NCBI GenBank assembly: GCA_009777535.1
Contig: WRLP01000029.1
Location: 1 to 32,175 of the forward strand
Length of the DNA: 32,175 bases
Origin: Treponema sp.
GTDB lineage: Bacteria; Spirochaetota; Spirochaetia; Treponematales; Breznakiellaceae
Direction of reading: 5' to 3'
Shown: piece by piece, positions 6,794 through 14,710 of the stretch
How the letters are laid out: each line of letters opens with the position of its first letter
Numbering within the stretch: position 1 is the stretch's first letter
Program-made: the position numbers and the translations under genes
Notes under the pieces: model-generated
Databases searched by the model: none
What the model was told of the DNA's origin: nothing
The model's input: only the letters and a program-made list of their open reading frames with translations

Positions 6794-6807
6794 CGCTATA
6801 TATAGTG
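6794..6807. promoter_or_regulatory. Palindromic operator, distal copy
   Basis: CGCTATATATAGTG, a 14-base near-palindrome (one mismatch). It is repeated exactly 32 bases downstream. It lies between the lipid kinase and bdhA genes, about 80 bases upstream of the predicted bdhA promoter. Just to its left GTATATTT...AAATATAC forms another inverted repeat. Confidence 0.6.
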
Positions 6808-6825
6808 GTATTTTGCCGATGTACC

Positions 6826-6839
6826 CGCTATATATAGCG
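6826..6839. promoter_or_regulatory. Palindromic operator, proximal copy
   Basis: CGCTATATATAGCG, a perfect 14-base palindrome, 32 bases (about three helical turns) from the distal copy, so both sites face the same side of the DNA. Likely the binding site of a dimeric regulator of the hydroxybutyrate operon. No regulator gene lies next to it. Confidence 0.65.
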
Positions 6840-6886
6840 TATTAGTATTCAAAATTGAAAAGTATTTCAAATCAGTAATATTTTTC

Positions 6887-6915
6887 TTGCGGTATTCTGA
6901 TTTAGGGGTTAAAAT
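6887..6915 (+). promoter_or_regulatory. Promoter of the 3-hydroxybutyrate operon
   Basis: TTGCGG (6887-6892), 17 bases, TAAAAT (6910-6915). Start near 6922, leaving a leader of about 68 bases with GGAGG before bdhA. The -35 box is weak, which suits activation from the upstream palindromes. Confidence 0.5.
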
Positions 6916-6989
6916 TCCTTAGCATCTTAAAAAGTGGCGGAAATTCTTGCTATCCGAAGAATCCGACCTAAAAAAATCAGGAGGAATTT

Positions 6990-7751
6990 ATGGTTAAAGG
7001 GAAAGTAGCGATCGTGACCGGTGGCGCCAGCGGAATTGGGCTGGCAATATCCCAGTCCCTGGCTAAGGACGGGGCCACAGTTGTCATGGCTGACGTCAGC
7101 GAAGCAAAGCTGAAGGAAGAAGCGGGAAAAATCAACGCTTCCTGCATCGCGGTGGATTTGAGCAAAAGAGACGGCTGTAAGGCTTTGGTGGATTTTGCCC
7201 TTCAAAAACACAACAGGGTAGATATTCTCGTGAATGTTGCGGGAATACAGACCGTATCTCCCATCGAGGATTTTCCGGAAGACAAGTGGGAGTTTATGAT
7301 CAACCTTATGCTTAATGCGCCGTTCTATTGCACCAAGTATGTGTGGAAGTCCATGAAGGCAAACGGCTGGGGCAGGGTAATCAATCTGAATTCAATACAC
7401 GGGCTTGTAGCCTCTGAATTCAAATCTGCCTATGTTTCGGCAAAACATGGTCTTTCAGGTCTTACCAAGTGCGCCGGCCTTGAGGGCGGCCCCCATGGTA
7501 TTACAGTTAATTCAATTTGTCCCGCCTATGTAAGAACGCCTTTGGTGGATAATCAGATTGAAGCCCAGGCAAAAACCCACAACATACCGGCCGAAAAGGT
7601 TATCACGGATATCATGCTGGTTAAGTCCAGTATCAAGAAGCTCCTTGAACCTTCAACGATTGCTGATATTGTTAAATTCCTCTGCTCCGATGCCGCAGCG
7701 GGAATTACAGGCGCTCTGATTCCGATAGACGGAGGTTGGACTGCCGGATAA
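6990..7751 (+). CDS. bdhA: D-3-hydroxybutyrate dehydrogenase (SDR family)
   Basis: 253 residues, full length for the family. It oxidises D-3-hydroxybutyrate to acetoacetate with NAD+ in the cytoplasm. The Rossmann motif TGGASGIG is at 10-17 and NVAG at 82-85. The catalytic set is Ser135, Tyr148 and Lys152. Gln87, His137, Lys145 and Gln189 all fall at a constant offset of 7 from the substrate-binding residues Gln94, His144, Lys152 and Gln196 known in Pseudomonas HBDH, which is what separates this enzyme from generic SDRs. GGAGG lies 5 bases before the ATG. First gene of the operon; a terminator-like hairpin (7763-7792) follows before the permease gene. Confidence 0.92.
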   Translation: MVKGKVAIVTGGASGIGLAISQSLAKDGATVVMADVSEAKLKEEAGKINASCIAVDLSKRDGCKALVDFALQKHNRVDILVNVAGIQTVSPIEDFPEDKWEFMINLMLNAPFYCTKYVWKSMKANGWGRVINLNSIHGLVASEFKSAYVSAKHGLSGLTKCAGLEGGPHGITVNSICPAYVRTPLVDNQIEAQAKTHNIPAEKVITDIMLVKSSIKKLLEPSTIADIVKFLCSDAAAGITGALIPIDGGWTAG

Positions 7752-7762
7752 TTGCATGTTTT

Positions 7763-7792
7763 GCCCTGTCGTATGACGGGGCAGTATTTTTT
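7763..7792 (+). terminator. Intra-operon terminator/attenuator after bdhA
   Basis: GCCCTGTC (7763-7770), loop GTAT, GACGGGGC (7775-7782), one G-U pair, followed by AGTATTTTTTAT. It has terminator geometry and sits between bdhA and the permease gene, whose ribosome site follows within 20 bases. Probably partial termination that lowers expression of the downstream genes relative to bdhA. Confidence 0.65.
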
Positions 7793-7809
7793 ATAAAAGG
7801 AGATCTTTT

Positions 7810-9165
7810 ATGAGTCTTTCTTTGGTTTCTATCTTTCTTGGTCTGGGGCTTTTAATGTTCCTGGCCTACCGGGGGCATTCCATCATCTGGGTGGCACCCC
7901 TCTGCGCCGCCTTTGTTGCGCTTCTTAGTGGAATGAACATCATTCAAACCTACATTGCCTTCGGCAGGACTGCCGACGGAGCTTACCAGGGAAGTTATAT
8001 GCGCGGCGCCGCCGAGTATTTCGTCCAGTGGTTCCCGGCCTTCTTCCTTGGCGCTGTCTACGGAAAGGTAATGGATATGACCGGTTCGGCGCGATCTCTC
8101 GCGAACGCTCTGGTTAAAGTTATCGGACCCAAGCGGGCTGTTCTTGCAGTCGTGCTTCCATGTATGCTCATGACCTACGGCGGTATCTCCCTCTTTGTAG
8201 TTGTATTCGTTATTTATCCCATGGGTTATGCGATTTACCGTGCGGCGAATCTGCCCAGGACGCTTCTGCCGGGAGCAATTGCTTTTGGAGCTTTCGGTAT
8301 TACCATGACTACTGTACCGGGTACTCCGCAAATTCAGAACCTGCTTCCCATGAGTTTCTATAATACGACTCCCATGGCTGCTGTACCTCTGTCAATTGTA
8401 GGTATGCTTGTTATTGGTATTCCGGGTTACCTTTACCTGGAGTGGGAAGTTAGAAATGCCCGCAAAAATAATCTGCTTTTTGCAGAAGATCCCCAATTTG
8501 TGGAAGGTACAAAGAGTGATTCACTTCCCAAGTGGCACTGGCTGGCCGGCTTGCTGCCAATAGTAACCGTTGTTTTGGTTCTCAATGTTTTTAAGCAGCA
8601 CATCGTTGTATCCCTGCTTTCAGGTATTGTTCTCTGCTGTCTCATGAATATCCAGCAATGGAAGATATTGGCTCCGGCAATTTCTTCGGGTGCCAACGGA
8701 TCGTTGACGGCAATTATGAACACCTCCTGCGCGGTAGGTTTCGGCTCTGTTGTGCGTTTGGTTCCCGGCTTTGCGGCTCTTACCAGCGGAATGATGAACA
8801 TGCCCGGTAATATCCTTTTCTCCCAGTCTGTGGCGGTCAATGTATTGGCCGGTGCTACGGGCTCCGCATCGGGAGGTATGTCAATTGCCCTTAGCGCTCT
8901 TGGGCCCCAGTATTTGGAAAAAGCCAATGCTCTGGCGGGCGGCGTGGCAGCCAGGACAGATGAGATTGCCCAGATGCTGCACCGTGTTGCTTCCCAGTCA
9001 TCGGGAGGTTTGGACACTCTGCCACATAACGGCGCGGTACTTACCTTGCTGGCTGTTTCTCATTGTACTCACAAAGAATCCTATAAGGGCGTGTTCGTTA
9101 CTACCTGTTTGATCCCGACCTTCTTCTCGATGCTGTTGGCATTGGTTTGGGGATTCACACTCTAG
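7810..9165 (+). CDS. GntP-family permease, probable 3-hydroxybutyrate transporter
   Basis: 451 residues, strongly hydrophobic, with about 12 membrane segments spread along its length, as in the gluconate permease (GntP) family. The C-terminal signature RTDEIAQMLHRVASQSSGGL and the following DTLPHNGAV...LTHKESYKG-like stretch match the subset annotated as D-beta-hydroxybutyrate permeases, which usually neighbour bdhA. AAAGGAG lies about 8 bases before the ATG. Position between bdhA and atoDA supports import of 3-hydroxybutyrate or acetoacetate across the inner membrane by a cation symport mechanism. Substrate is inferred from context. Confidence 0.85.
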   Translation: MSLSLVSIFLGLGLLMFLAYRGHSIIWVAPLCAAFVALLSGMNIIQTYIAFGRTADGAYQGSYMRGAAEYFVQWFPAFFLGAVYGKVMDMTGSARSLANALVKVIGPKRAVLAVVLPCMLMTYGGISLFVVVFVIYPMGYAIYRAANLPRTLLPGAIAFGAFGITMTTVPGTPQIQNLLPMSFYNTTPMAAVPLSIVGMLVIGIPGYLYLEWEVRNARKNNLLFAEDPQFVEGTKSDSLPKWHWLAGLLPIVTVVLVLNVFKQHIVVSLLSGIVLCCLMNIQQWKILAPAISSGANGSLTAIMNTSCAVGFGSVVRLVPGFAALTSGMMNMPGNILFSQSVAVNVLAGATGSASGGMSIALSALGPQYLEKANALAGGVAARTDEIAQMLHRVASQSSGGLDTLPHNGAVLTLLAVSHCTHKESYKGVFVTTCLIPTFFSMLLALVWGFTL

Positions 9166-9191
9166 ATATTGAAAGGTTCTTATTAGACGCA

Positions 9192-9212
9192 AGCCTCGTA
9201 TGAGGCTCAATA
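9192..9212 (+). promoter_or_regulatory. Small hairpin between permease and atoD genes
   Basis: Within the 106-base gap, AGCCTC-GTAT-GAGGCT forms a 6-base stem with the same GTAT loop as the hairpin after bdhA. No T-run follows, so it is more likely an mRNA processing or stability element than a terminator. A good AAGGAGG ribosome site precedes atoD. Confidence 0.35.
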
Positions 9213-9271
9213 ATTCACGGCTGCACTCGCCTTTTCGGACGGGTGTAGTTTGTTTATAGAAGGAGGCAGGA

Positions 9272-9955
9272 ATGCTGAACAAAATAAAAAATTCGGCAGA
9301 TGAGGCCGTAGCCCCGGTAAAGGACGGCTCTGTCATCATGGTTGGCGGCTTTATGGCCTGCGGAACGGCGGAGATTCTGATTGATGCACTGGTTAAAAAA
9401 GGCGTTAAGAATCTTACAATAATTTGTAACGACGGAGGGTATCCCGACAGGGGTGTTGGCAAACTCATAGCCAACGGACAGGTTAAACGCTTGATCGCTT
9501 CCCATGTTGGACTTAACCCCGAAGTTGCCAGGCGCATGAACACGGATGTTGAAGCGGACAAGATGGAAGTTATTCTGGTTCCCCAGGGAACACTTGCCGA
9601 GCGGATAAGGGCAGGCGGCGCAGGCCTGGGCGGCTTTCTTACCCCCACAGGCGTCGGAACCATAGTTGCCGACGGCAAACAAACAATAAATGTTGATGGC
9701 AGGGATTATCTGCTGGAAAAACCCCTGCGTGCGGATTTCGCGTTTATAAGGCCAACCAAGATAGATAAACAGGGAAGTTGCGTGTTCGTCGGGACGACCA
9801 GAAACTTCAATACCCTTATGGCAACCGCCGCGGATTGTGTAATTGCGGGCGCCTGCGAGGTTGTTGAAACCGGCGGTATCGATCCAAACGCTATTCATCT
9901 TTCCGGTATTTTCGTGAATACAATCGTTGGAGGAGAAAAGAAATGGCAGATGTAA
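9272..9955 (+). CDS. atoD: Acetoacetate CoA-transferase, subunit A
   Basis: 227 residues, the usual length for the alpha subunit of 3-oxoacid CoA-transferases (AtoD/ScoA type). The family start V.DGS.IMVGGFM.CGTAE is at about 17-35. The block [12 protein letters not shown] and the later RADFAFI..TKID.QGSCVF.G follow the family order. With subunit B it transfers CoA from acetyl-CoA or another acyl-CoA to acetoacetate. AAGGAGG precedes the ATG. The gene overlaps atoA by 13 bases, and the ribosome site of atoA lies inside its last codons, so the two subunits are translationally coupled. Confidence 0.9.
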   Translation: MLNKIKNSADEAVAPVKDGSVIMVGGFMACGTAEILIDALVKKGVKNLTIICNDGGYPDRGVGKLIANGQVKRLIASHVGLNPEVARRMNTDVEADKMEVILVPQGTLAERIRAGGAGLGGFLTPTGVGTIVADGKQTINVDGRDYLLEKPLRADFAFIRPTKIDKQGSCVFVGTTRNFNTLMATAADCVIAGACEVVETGGIDPNAIHLSGIFVNTIVGGEKKWQM

Positions 9956-10593
9956 AAGATATTATTGCGGCCAGGGTTGCCAAAGAACTTAAAGACGGCG
10001 ACGTAGTTAACCTGGGTATTGGCCTGCCCACAATGGTTGTTAATTTCCTCCCTCCCGGAATTGACATTATTATCCAGTCAGAGAACGGTATTATGGGAAT
10101 GGGTCCGGCTCCCGCTGCGGGAAGCGGGGATGTGGATATCGTAAACGCCGGAGGCCAGCCGGTAACAATAACCAACGGGGCAATGTTTTTTGACAGCGCC
10201 ACATCCTTTGGCATTATCCGCGGCGGCCATGTAGACGCCACGATTTTGGGCGCGCTGGAAGTTGATGAAAAGGGAAACCTCGCAAACTGGATCGTACCCG
10301 GAAAGATGGTTCCCGGAATGGGCGGCGCCATGGATCTTGTTGTCGGTGCGAAAAAGGTTATCGTTGCGATGACTCATACGCAAAAGGGCGCGCCGAAAAT
10401 CCTGAAAAAATGCACGCTTCCATATACCGCTTTAGGTGTTGTTAACATGATTGTTACCGAAATGGGAGTCCTCGAAGTAAAACCCGAAGGGCTTGTGCTG
10501 ACTGAACTGCATCCCGATTTTACAAAGGAGCAGGTGCAGGAAGCAACCGAGGCAAAGGTAATTGTCAGCCCGAATCTAAAGCCAATGCAATAA
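9943..10593 (+). CDS. atoA: Acetoacetate CoA-transferase, subunit B
   Basis: 216 residues. The active-site glutamate that forms the enzyme-CoA thioester is visible in [11 protein letters not shown] (Glu47). G.GLPT...N and the glycine-rich [16 protein letters not shown] block are typical of the beta subunit. Start set by GGAGGAGAAAAGAA before the ATG inside atoD. The stop TAA overlaps the ribosome site TAAGGAG of atoB, 10 bases before its start, so the three genes form one translational string. Confidence 0.92.
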   Translation: MADVKDIIAARVAKELKDGDVVNLGIGLPTMVVNFLPPGIDIIIQSENGIMGMGPAPAAGSGDVDIVNAGGQPVTITNGAMFFDSATSFGIIRGGHVDATILGALEVDEKGNLANWIVPGKMVPGMGGAMDLVVGAKKVIVAMTHTQKGAPKILKKCTLPYTALGVVNMIVTEMGVLEVKPEGLVLTELHPDFTKEQVQEATEAKVIVSPNLKPMQ

Positions 10594-10603
10594 GGAGAAA
10601 AGA

Positions 10604-11788
10604 ATGGCAAGAGAAGTAGTATTGGCCGGCGCATGCCGGACAGCAATTGGTAATTTCAACGGATCATTGTCGAATATAGGCGCCGCCGAACTTGGGGCAA
10701 TTGTTATTAAGGAAGCCCTTGCCAGGGCGGGCGTAAAACCAGAGCTTGTCGAGGAAGTGTTCATGGGTTGTGTTATCCAGGCAGGGCTTGGGCAAAATGT
10801 GGCGCGTCAGGCAATGATAAAGGCCGGGCTTCCCATTGAAGCACCAGCCCTGACGGTTAACAATGTCTGCGGTTCAGGATTAAAATGTGTTAACCTTGCG
10901 GCCAGTCTTATTGCCGCCGGTGAGGCAGACATAATTGTAGCCGGAGGCACCGAGAACATGACCGCCACTCCGTATGCTCTTCCCCAGGGCAGAAACGGTT
11001 ACCGAATGGGTAACGGAACAATTATTGATACGATGGTAAATGACGCCCTTTGGGAAGCCTTCAATAATTATCACATGGGTATCACTGCAGAAAACCTTGC
11101 TGCCAAATACAGCATCAGCCGGGCAGAACAGGATCAGTTTGCCGCTTCCAGTCAGCAGAAATGCGAAAAGGCCCAGGGTGAAGGCAAGTTCAAGGATGAA
11201 ATAGTAGCCGTCCCTGTTAAGGTTAAAAAGGATATTGTTCCTTTTGAAGTTGATGAGTTCCCAAGGAAGGGCGTTACCGCCGAAAGCCTGGCTGGCCTAA
11301 AACCTGCCTTCAAACCCGACGGCGGCACTGTTACAGCAGCGAACGCATCAGGCATTAACGACGGCGCCGCGGCAATGGTTGTCATGAGTGCAGACAAGGC
11401 CAAAGAGCTGGGAGTAAAACCCCTGGCACGTTTTGTCATGGGCTCCTGGGCAGGAGTTGAGCCTTCCATCATGGGTATCGGCCCGGTTGCGGCTGTTCAG
11501 AAACTGCTTAAAAAGGCATCGCTTACGATCAACGATTTTGATCTTATCGAAGCGAACGAAGCATTTGCGGCGCAGGCCCTGTCGGTTGGAAAGGAACTGA
11601 AGTGGGATGCCGGACGTGTGAACGTTAACGGCGGCGCCATTGCTTTGGGGCACCCTGTCGGTGCATCAGGCGCAAGAATACTGGTAACCTTGCTCTACGA
11701 ATTAAAGAGAAGGAATGCCAAAAAAGGTCTTGCAACCCTTTGTGTTGGCGGCGGTATGGGAGTTGCTGCAGCAGTAGAAGCGCTTTAA
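10604..11788 (+). CDS. atoB: Acetyl-CoA C-acetyltransferase (thiolase)
   Basis: 394 residues, standard thiolase II length. Catalytic residues: Cys89 in NNVCGSGLK (acyl-enzyme), His350 in LGHPVGASG, and Cys380 in [15 protein letters not shown] is the fourth conserved thiolase block. It interconverts acetoacetyl-CoA plus CoA with two acetyl-CoA. Last gene of the operon, followed 22 bases later by a strong terminator. With bdhA and atoDA it completes the path from 3-hydroxybutyrate to acetyl-CoA; in reverse it would make acetoacetate and hydroxybutyrate. Confidence 0.94.
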   Translation: MAREVVLAGACRTAIGNFNGSLSNIGAAELGAIVIKEALARAGVKPELVEEVFMGCVIQAGLGQNVARQAMIKAGLPIEAPALTVNNVCGSGLKCVNLAASLIAAGEADIIVAGGTENMTATPYALPQGRNGYRMGNGTIIDTMVNDALWEAFNNYHMGITAENLAAKYSISRAEQDQFAASSQQKCEKAQGEGKFKDEIVAVPVKVKKDIVPFEVDEFPRKGVTAESLAGLKPAFKPDGGTVTAANASGINDGAAAMVVMSADKAKELGVKPLARFVMGSWAGVEPSIMGIGPVAAVQKLLKKASLTINDFDLIEANEAFAAQALSVGKELKWDAGRVNVNGGAIALGHPVGASGARILVTLLYELKRRNAKKGLATLCVGGGMGVAAAVEAL

Positions 11789-11810
11789 TAGAGGCGATTT
11801 AACAGTATCC

Positions 11811-11847
11811 AAACCGCTCACCCCGGAAGGGGTGAGCGGTTTTTTTA
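11811..11847 (+). terminator. Intrinsic terminator of the hydroxybutyrate operon
   Basis: AAACCGCTCACCCC (11811-11824), tetraloop GGAA, then the exact complement (11829-11842) ending in a run of seven or more T. It stands between the convergent atoB and aldehyde dehydrogenase genes; on the minus strand only AAA/TTT flanks it, so it may serve that side weakly. Confidence 0.92.
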
Positions 11848-11858
11848 TCCGTAAAAGT

Positions 11859-13367
11859 TTAGCGTCCGCCTATGGAACCGTCCCAGGTATCAACTTTTTT
11901 GGAGGCCGATCCCTCATCAAACCAGGTGGAAGTAATTACCTTGCTCTCGGTAAAGAAGCGTATGCCGTCTTTGCCAAGGCAGTGCAGGTCGCCAAAGAAA
12001 GACTGCTTGTGGCCGGAGAAGGGGAACATTCCAACCGGCACGGGGATGCCGACGTTGATGCCTACCATTCCGCCGTCAATCTGCAGCGAGAAATTGCGGG
12101 CATCGTAGCCTGATGAGGTATAGATTACAGCTCCGTTTGCAAAGCGGCTGTTATTGATCAGCTTAATCCCTTCCTCAAGTGTCTTTACCTTTTTGATTGC
12201 CAATACCGGGCCAAAGATTTCTTCCCGGCCTATGCTCATGTCTTCGGTTACACCGTCAAAAATTGTCGGGCCGATAAAGAAGCCGTTTTCAAAACCGGGA
12301 ACCTTAACGCCCCGGCCGTCAAGCACAAGTTTGGCTCCTTCCTTAACGCCTTTCTCAATCCAGCCATGTATTCTGTCCAGGTGTTTTTTATTTACCACCG
12401 GGCCCATGCCGGAAGCCTTATCATAAGCGCAGCCAACCTTAAGGGCTTTAGTTTTTTCAACAATCTCTGTAACAAGTTTATCGTGAATGCTTTCCTGGGC
12501 AACTACAACCGGCAGGGCCATGCAGCGTTCGCCGGCACAGCCAAAGGCGGAGTTGATGATGCCCATTGCGGTTCTTTCGAGAGCGGCATCGTTCATAACA
12601 AGGGCATGGTTCTTGGCTTCACACTGAGCCTGGACCCGCTTGCCGTGTGCCGCTGCTTTTGCATAAACCTGAAGGCCGACTTCTGTGGTTCCAACAAATG
12701 TGATGCCTTTTACTATGGGGCTTGTTAAAAACAGGTCGCCTACTGTGCGGTCTGTTGTAACAACACTGACCACTCCGGGAGGGAGGCCGGCTTCCATGAG
12801 CAGTTCAAGAAGCTTTATGCCGCTCATGGGGGTGGAGCTTGATAGTTTTAAAACCATGCAGTTACCTGCAGCGATGCACAGTGGTGTCATCCAGCCAAAA
12901 GGGATCATGGCGGGGAAGTTGAAAGGCACAATTCCGGCAAAGACTCCAATCGGCTCCCGTATCATCATGGAATCGTAACCGGTGCTGGTTTCCGTCAATG
13001 ATTCGCCCTGCATAAGTGTTGCGGCGCCACAAGCCAGTTCTACCGGTTCTTTGACCTTTAGCAAATCACCTTCGGCTTCTGCCCAAATCTTACCGTGTTC
13101 ACGGGCTACCATCCTGGTAAGGTCTTCCATGTTTTTTATGACGAGGTCCCGGAATTTGTAGAGGATTTGGGTTCGTCCAATAACAGGGGTCTTCGACCAG
13201 GATTTGTACGCTTCCTGTGCGGCGTCAAGAACGGCCTGGACTTCTTCTTTTGTACAGCATGGCGCCTGTGCTATAACTTCGCCCTTGCTTGGATCATACA
13301 CGTCCATCCATTTATCAGTTTTTGAATCAAGCCACTTGCCGTTACAGGCATATTTTAGTTTTTCCAT
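11859..13367 (-). CDS. mmsA: CoA-acylating aldehyde dehydrogenase, methylmalonate-semialdehyde dehydrogenase type
   Basis: 502 residues, normal for MMSDH. ALDH superfamily: VPFNFPAMIP..W (147-159), the nucleotide-binding FVGTTEVG (224-231), AKNHALVM.DA (251-261) and the nucleophile in GCAGERCMAL (Cys282), which follows the MmsA/IolA pattern. Family chemistry: oxidative decarboxylation of (methyl)malonate semialdehyde to propionyl- or acetyl-CoA with NAD+. Some members act simply as CoA-acylating aldehyde dehydrogenases. AGGAGG lies before the ATG. It is 31 bases downstream of the iron alcohol dehydrogenase on the same strand, so an alcohol-aldehyde-acyl-CoA route is suggested. Exact substrate not decidable; no other inositol or valine genes are present. 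Confidence 0.85.
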   Translation of the reverse strand: MEKLKYACNGKWLDSKTDKWMDVYDPSKGEVIAQAPCCTKEEVQAVLDAAQEAYKSWSKTPVIGRTQILYKFRDLVIKNMEDLTRMVAREHGKIWAEAEGDLLKVKEPVELACGAATLMQGESLTETSTGYDSMMIREPIGVFAGIVPFNFPAMIPFGWMTPLCIAAGNCMVLKLSSSTPMSGIKLLELLMEAGLPPGVVSVVTTDRTVGDLFLTSPIVKGITFVGTTEVGLQVYAKAAAHGKRVQAQCEAKNHALVMNDAALERTAMGIINSAFGCAGERCMALPVVVAQESIHDKLVTEIVEKTKALKVGCAYDKASGMGPVVNKKHLDRIHGWIEKGVKEGAKLVLDGRGVKVPGFENGFFIGPTIFDGVTEDMSIGREEIFGPVLAIKKVKTLEEGIKLINNSRFANGAVIYTSSGYDARNFSLQIDGGMVGINVGIPVPVGMFPFSGHKQSFFGDLHCLGKDGIRFFTESKVITSTWFDEGSASKKVDTWDGSIGGR

Positions 13368-13398
13368 TTTCTTCCTCCTAAAAATTTTTTATTGTAAG

Positions 13399-14571
13399 CT
13401 ATGCTCTTTGCTCACAATCATTCCAAAATGCTGTGTACAGTTCTGCCAAATCTTCTTTTGTCGGCGTCCTTCTTGTATTGGAAGGGCTTCCGCTGGCCAT
13501 GGCATCTTCCGACATTTTCGGAATGTACTTAAAGAAATCTTCTTTTTTAATGCCATAGTCCATTGGGGTTTTAATCTTCAGCGATTTAAGAAGATCATTT
13601 GTAGCGGCGACAAATGCCTCAGAGCCCTGCTCTGCGCTCATGCCTGCTTTGTAAACTCCAATTACCTTTGACAATTCACATAGTTTGTCCACCACGCCCG
13701 ACTTAAAAAAATTAAGGCATGTTTTTAACAGCATTGCGTTGGACATACCGTGTGGCACATGGAAAAGAGCGCCTATGGGGCGGCTCATCCCGTGAATGAT
13801 TGTAACAGAAGCATTGCTGAAAGAAATTCCGGCTTCATAAGAGCCGAGCTGCATTTCTCTTCTGGCATTGATATTGCCGCCGTTTACAAAGGCTTCATGC
13901 AGGTTTCCGTAAATTCTCCTGAGGGCCGAAACTGCAAATGTTTCGCTCATAACATTTGCCTTAACCGAGGTAAAGGCTTCAAGGGCATGCGTAAGCGCAT
14001 CGACGCCTGTTGCCGCAGTTACCGATGGCGGAGCTGTAACCGTAAGCTCGGTTTCCAGAATTGCCAGGTCAACCATTAGTTTTGGATTGCTCAAAAGCAT
14101 TTTGACATTTGTGTCGGAATTCGTAATGATGGAGAATTTTGTCGCTTCCGACCCTGTTCCGGCAGTTGTTGGAATTGCGCACATGGGGGGCAGGTCCTTA
14201 TCGAGCGCCTTGCCTAAATAGCCTGTGACACTTCCGCCTTGCGCACTGACTGCGGCGATTGCCTTCATGGCGTCTATTGGGCTTCCGCCGCCAAGGCCAA
14301 TAAGGAAATCGCATTTTTCGTTTTGATAAAGCTTGACCCCGTCGTCAATAACGGTATGGTTGGGTTCAGCATTCACCTCTGCATACACATGGTGTGAAAC
14401 GCCAACCTGGTCAAGTTCATCTGTTAATTTTTTTAAATTCCCCAGATCTACCATGGACTTATCGGTAACGATCATAGCCTTTTTTCCAAAGGCTTTAAGC
14501 TCAACCATTGCTGTTTTCATTGCATTTTCGCCATAGATAGTTAAATGCGGGACTAAAAATGCATAAGCCAT
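13399..14571 (-). CDS. Iron-containing alcohol dehydrogenase
   Basis: 390 residues from the ATG at 14571. This start is chosen because AGGAGG ends 7 bases before it, whereas the ATG at 14577 directly abuts that site. Group III ADH: GGGSPIDAMK (94-103) binds NAD(P), and PTTAGTGSEAT (134-144) follows. Metal ligands are Asp191, His195, His260 and His274, spaced as in FucO. Typical substrates are 1,3-propanediol, butanol, 4-hydroxybutyrate or ethanol. Cotranscribed with the downstream CoA-acylating aldehyde dehydrogenase from the promoter at 14605-14632. Direction and substrate unknown. Confidence 0.9.
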   Translation of the reverse strand: MAYAFLVPHLTIYGENAMKTAMVELKAFGKKAMIVTDKSMVDLGNLKKLTDELDQVGVSHHVYAEVNAEPNHTVIDDGVKLYQNEKCDFLIGLGGGSPIDAMKAIAAVSAQGGSVTGYLGKALDKDLPPMCAIPTTAGTGSEATKFSIITNSDTNVKMLLSNPKLMVDLAILETELTVTAPPSVTAATGVDALTHALEAFTSVKANVMSETFAVSALRRIYGNLHEAFVNGGNINARREMQLGSYEAGISFSNASVTIIHGMSRPIGALFHVPHGMSNAMLLKTCLNFFKSGVVDKLCELSKVIGVYKAGMSAEQGSEAFVAATNDLLKSLKIKTPMDYGIKKEDFFKYIPKMSEDAMASGSPSNTRRTPTKEDLAELYTAFWNDCEQRA

Positions 14572-14604
14572 TATCATACCTCCTGATTATGGAATTGTTT
14601 ATTA

Positions 14605-14632
14605 ATCATACCATGGAATTTCAGGAAGGCAA
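14605..14632 (-). promoter_or_regulatory. Promoter of the alcohol/aldehyde dehydrogenase pair
   Basis: Minus strand: TTGCCT (14632-14627), 16 bases, TATGAT (14610-14605). Start near 14598. It is back to back with the leuS promoter. Confidence 0.5.
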
Positions 14633-14656
14633 GGTTTTTTTTGGGCTGTTAATCCT

Positions 14657-14702
14657 GAAAACCGGCATTACGGTTTTCATTTTCCGCTAAATATCATATA
14701 AT
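14657..14702 (+). promoter_or_regulatory. leuS promoter with overlapping inverted repeat
   Basis: TTTTCA (14674-14679), 17 bases, TATAAT (14697-14702), only 8 bases before the leuS ATG. An inverted repeat GAAAACCG (14657-14664) / CGGTTTTC (14671-14678) covers the -35 box, so it may be an operator. It could instead be a terminator-like hairpin closing minus-strand traffic. Confidence 0.55.
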
Positions 14703-14710
14703 TTCTTACC

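Noticed and set aside
6781-6840. CRISPR-like repeat (two GCTATATATAGC units with a spacer)
   Set aside because: Only two short palindromic units and no cas genes; better read as operators.
7852-8331. 159-codon minus-strand frame within the permease gene
   Set aside because: Shadow of a membrane-protein gene; polar low-complexity translation with no recognisable motif.
8998-9898. Minus-strand frames of 226 and 214 codons opposite atoD
   Set aside because: Antisense to atoD, which has clear family motifs and ribosome site.
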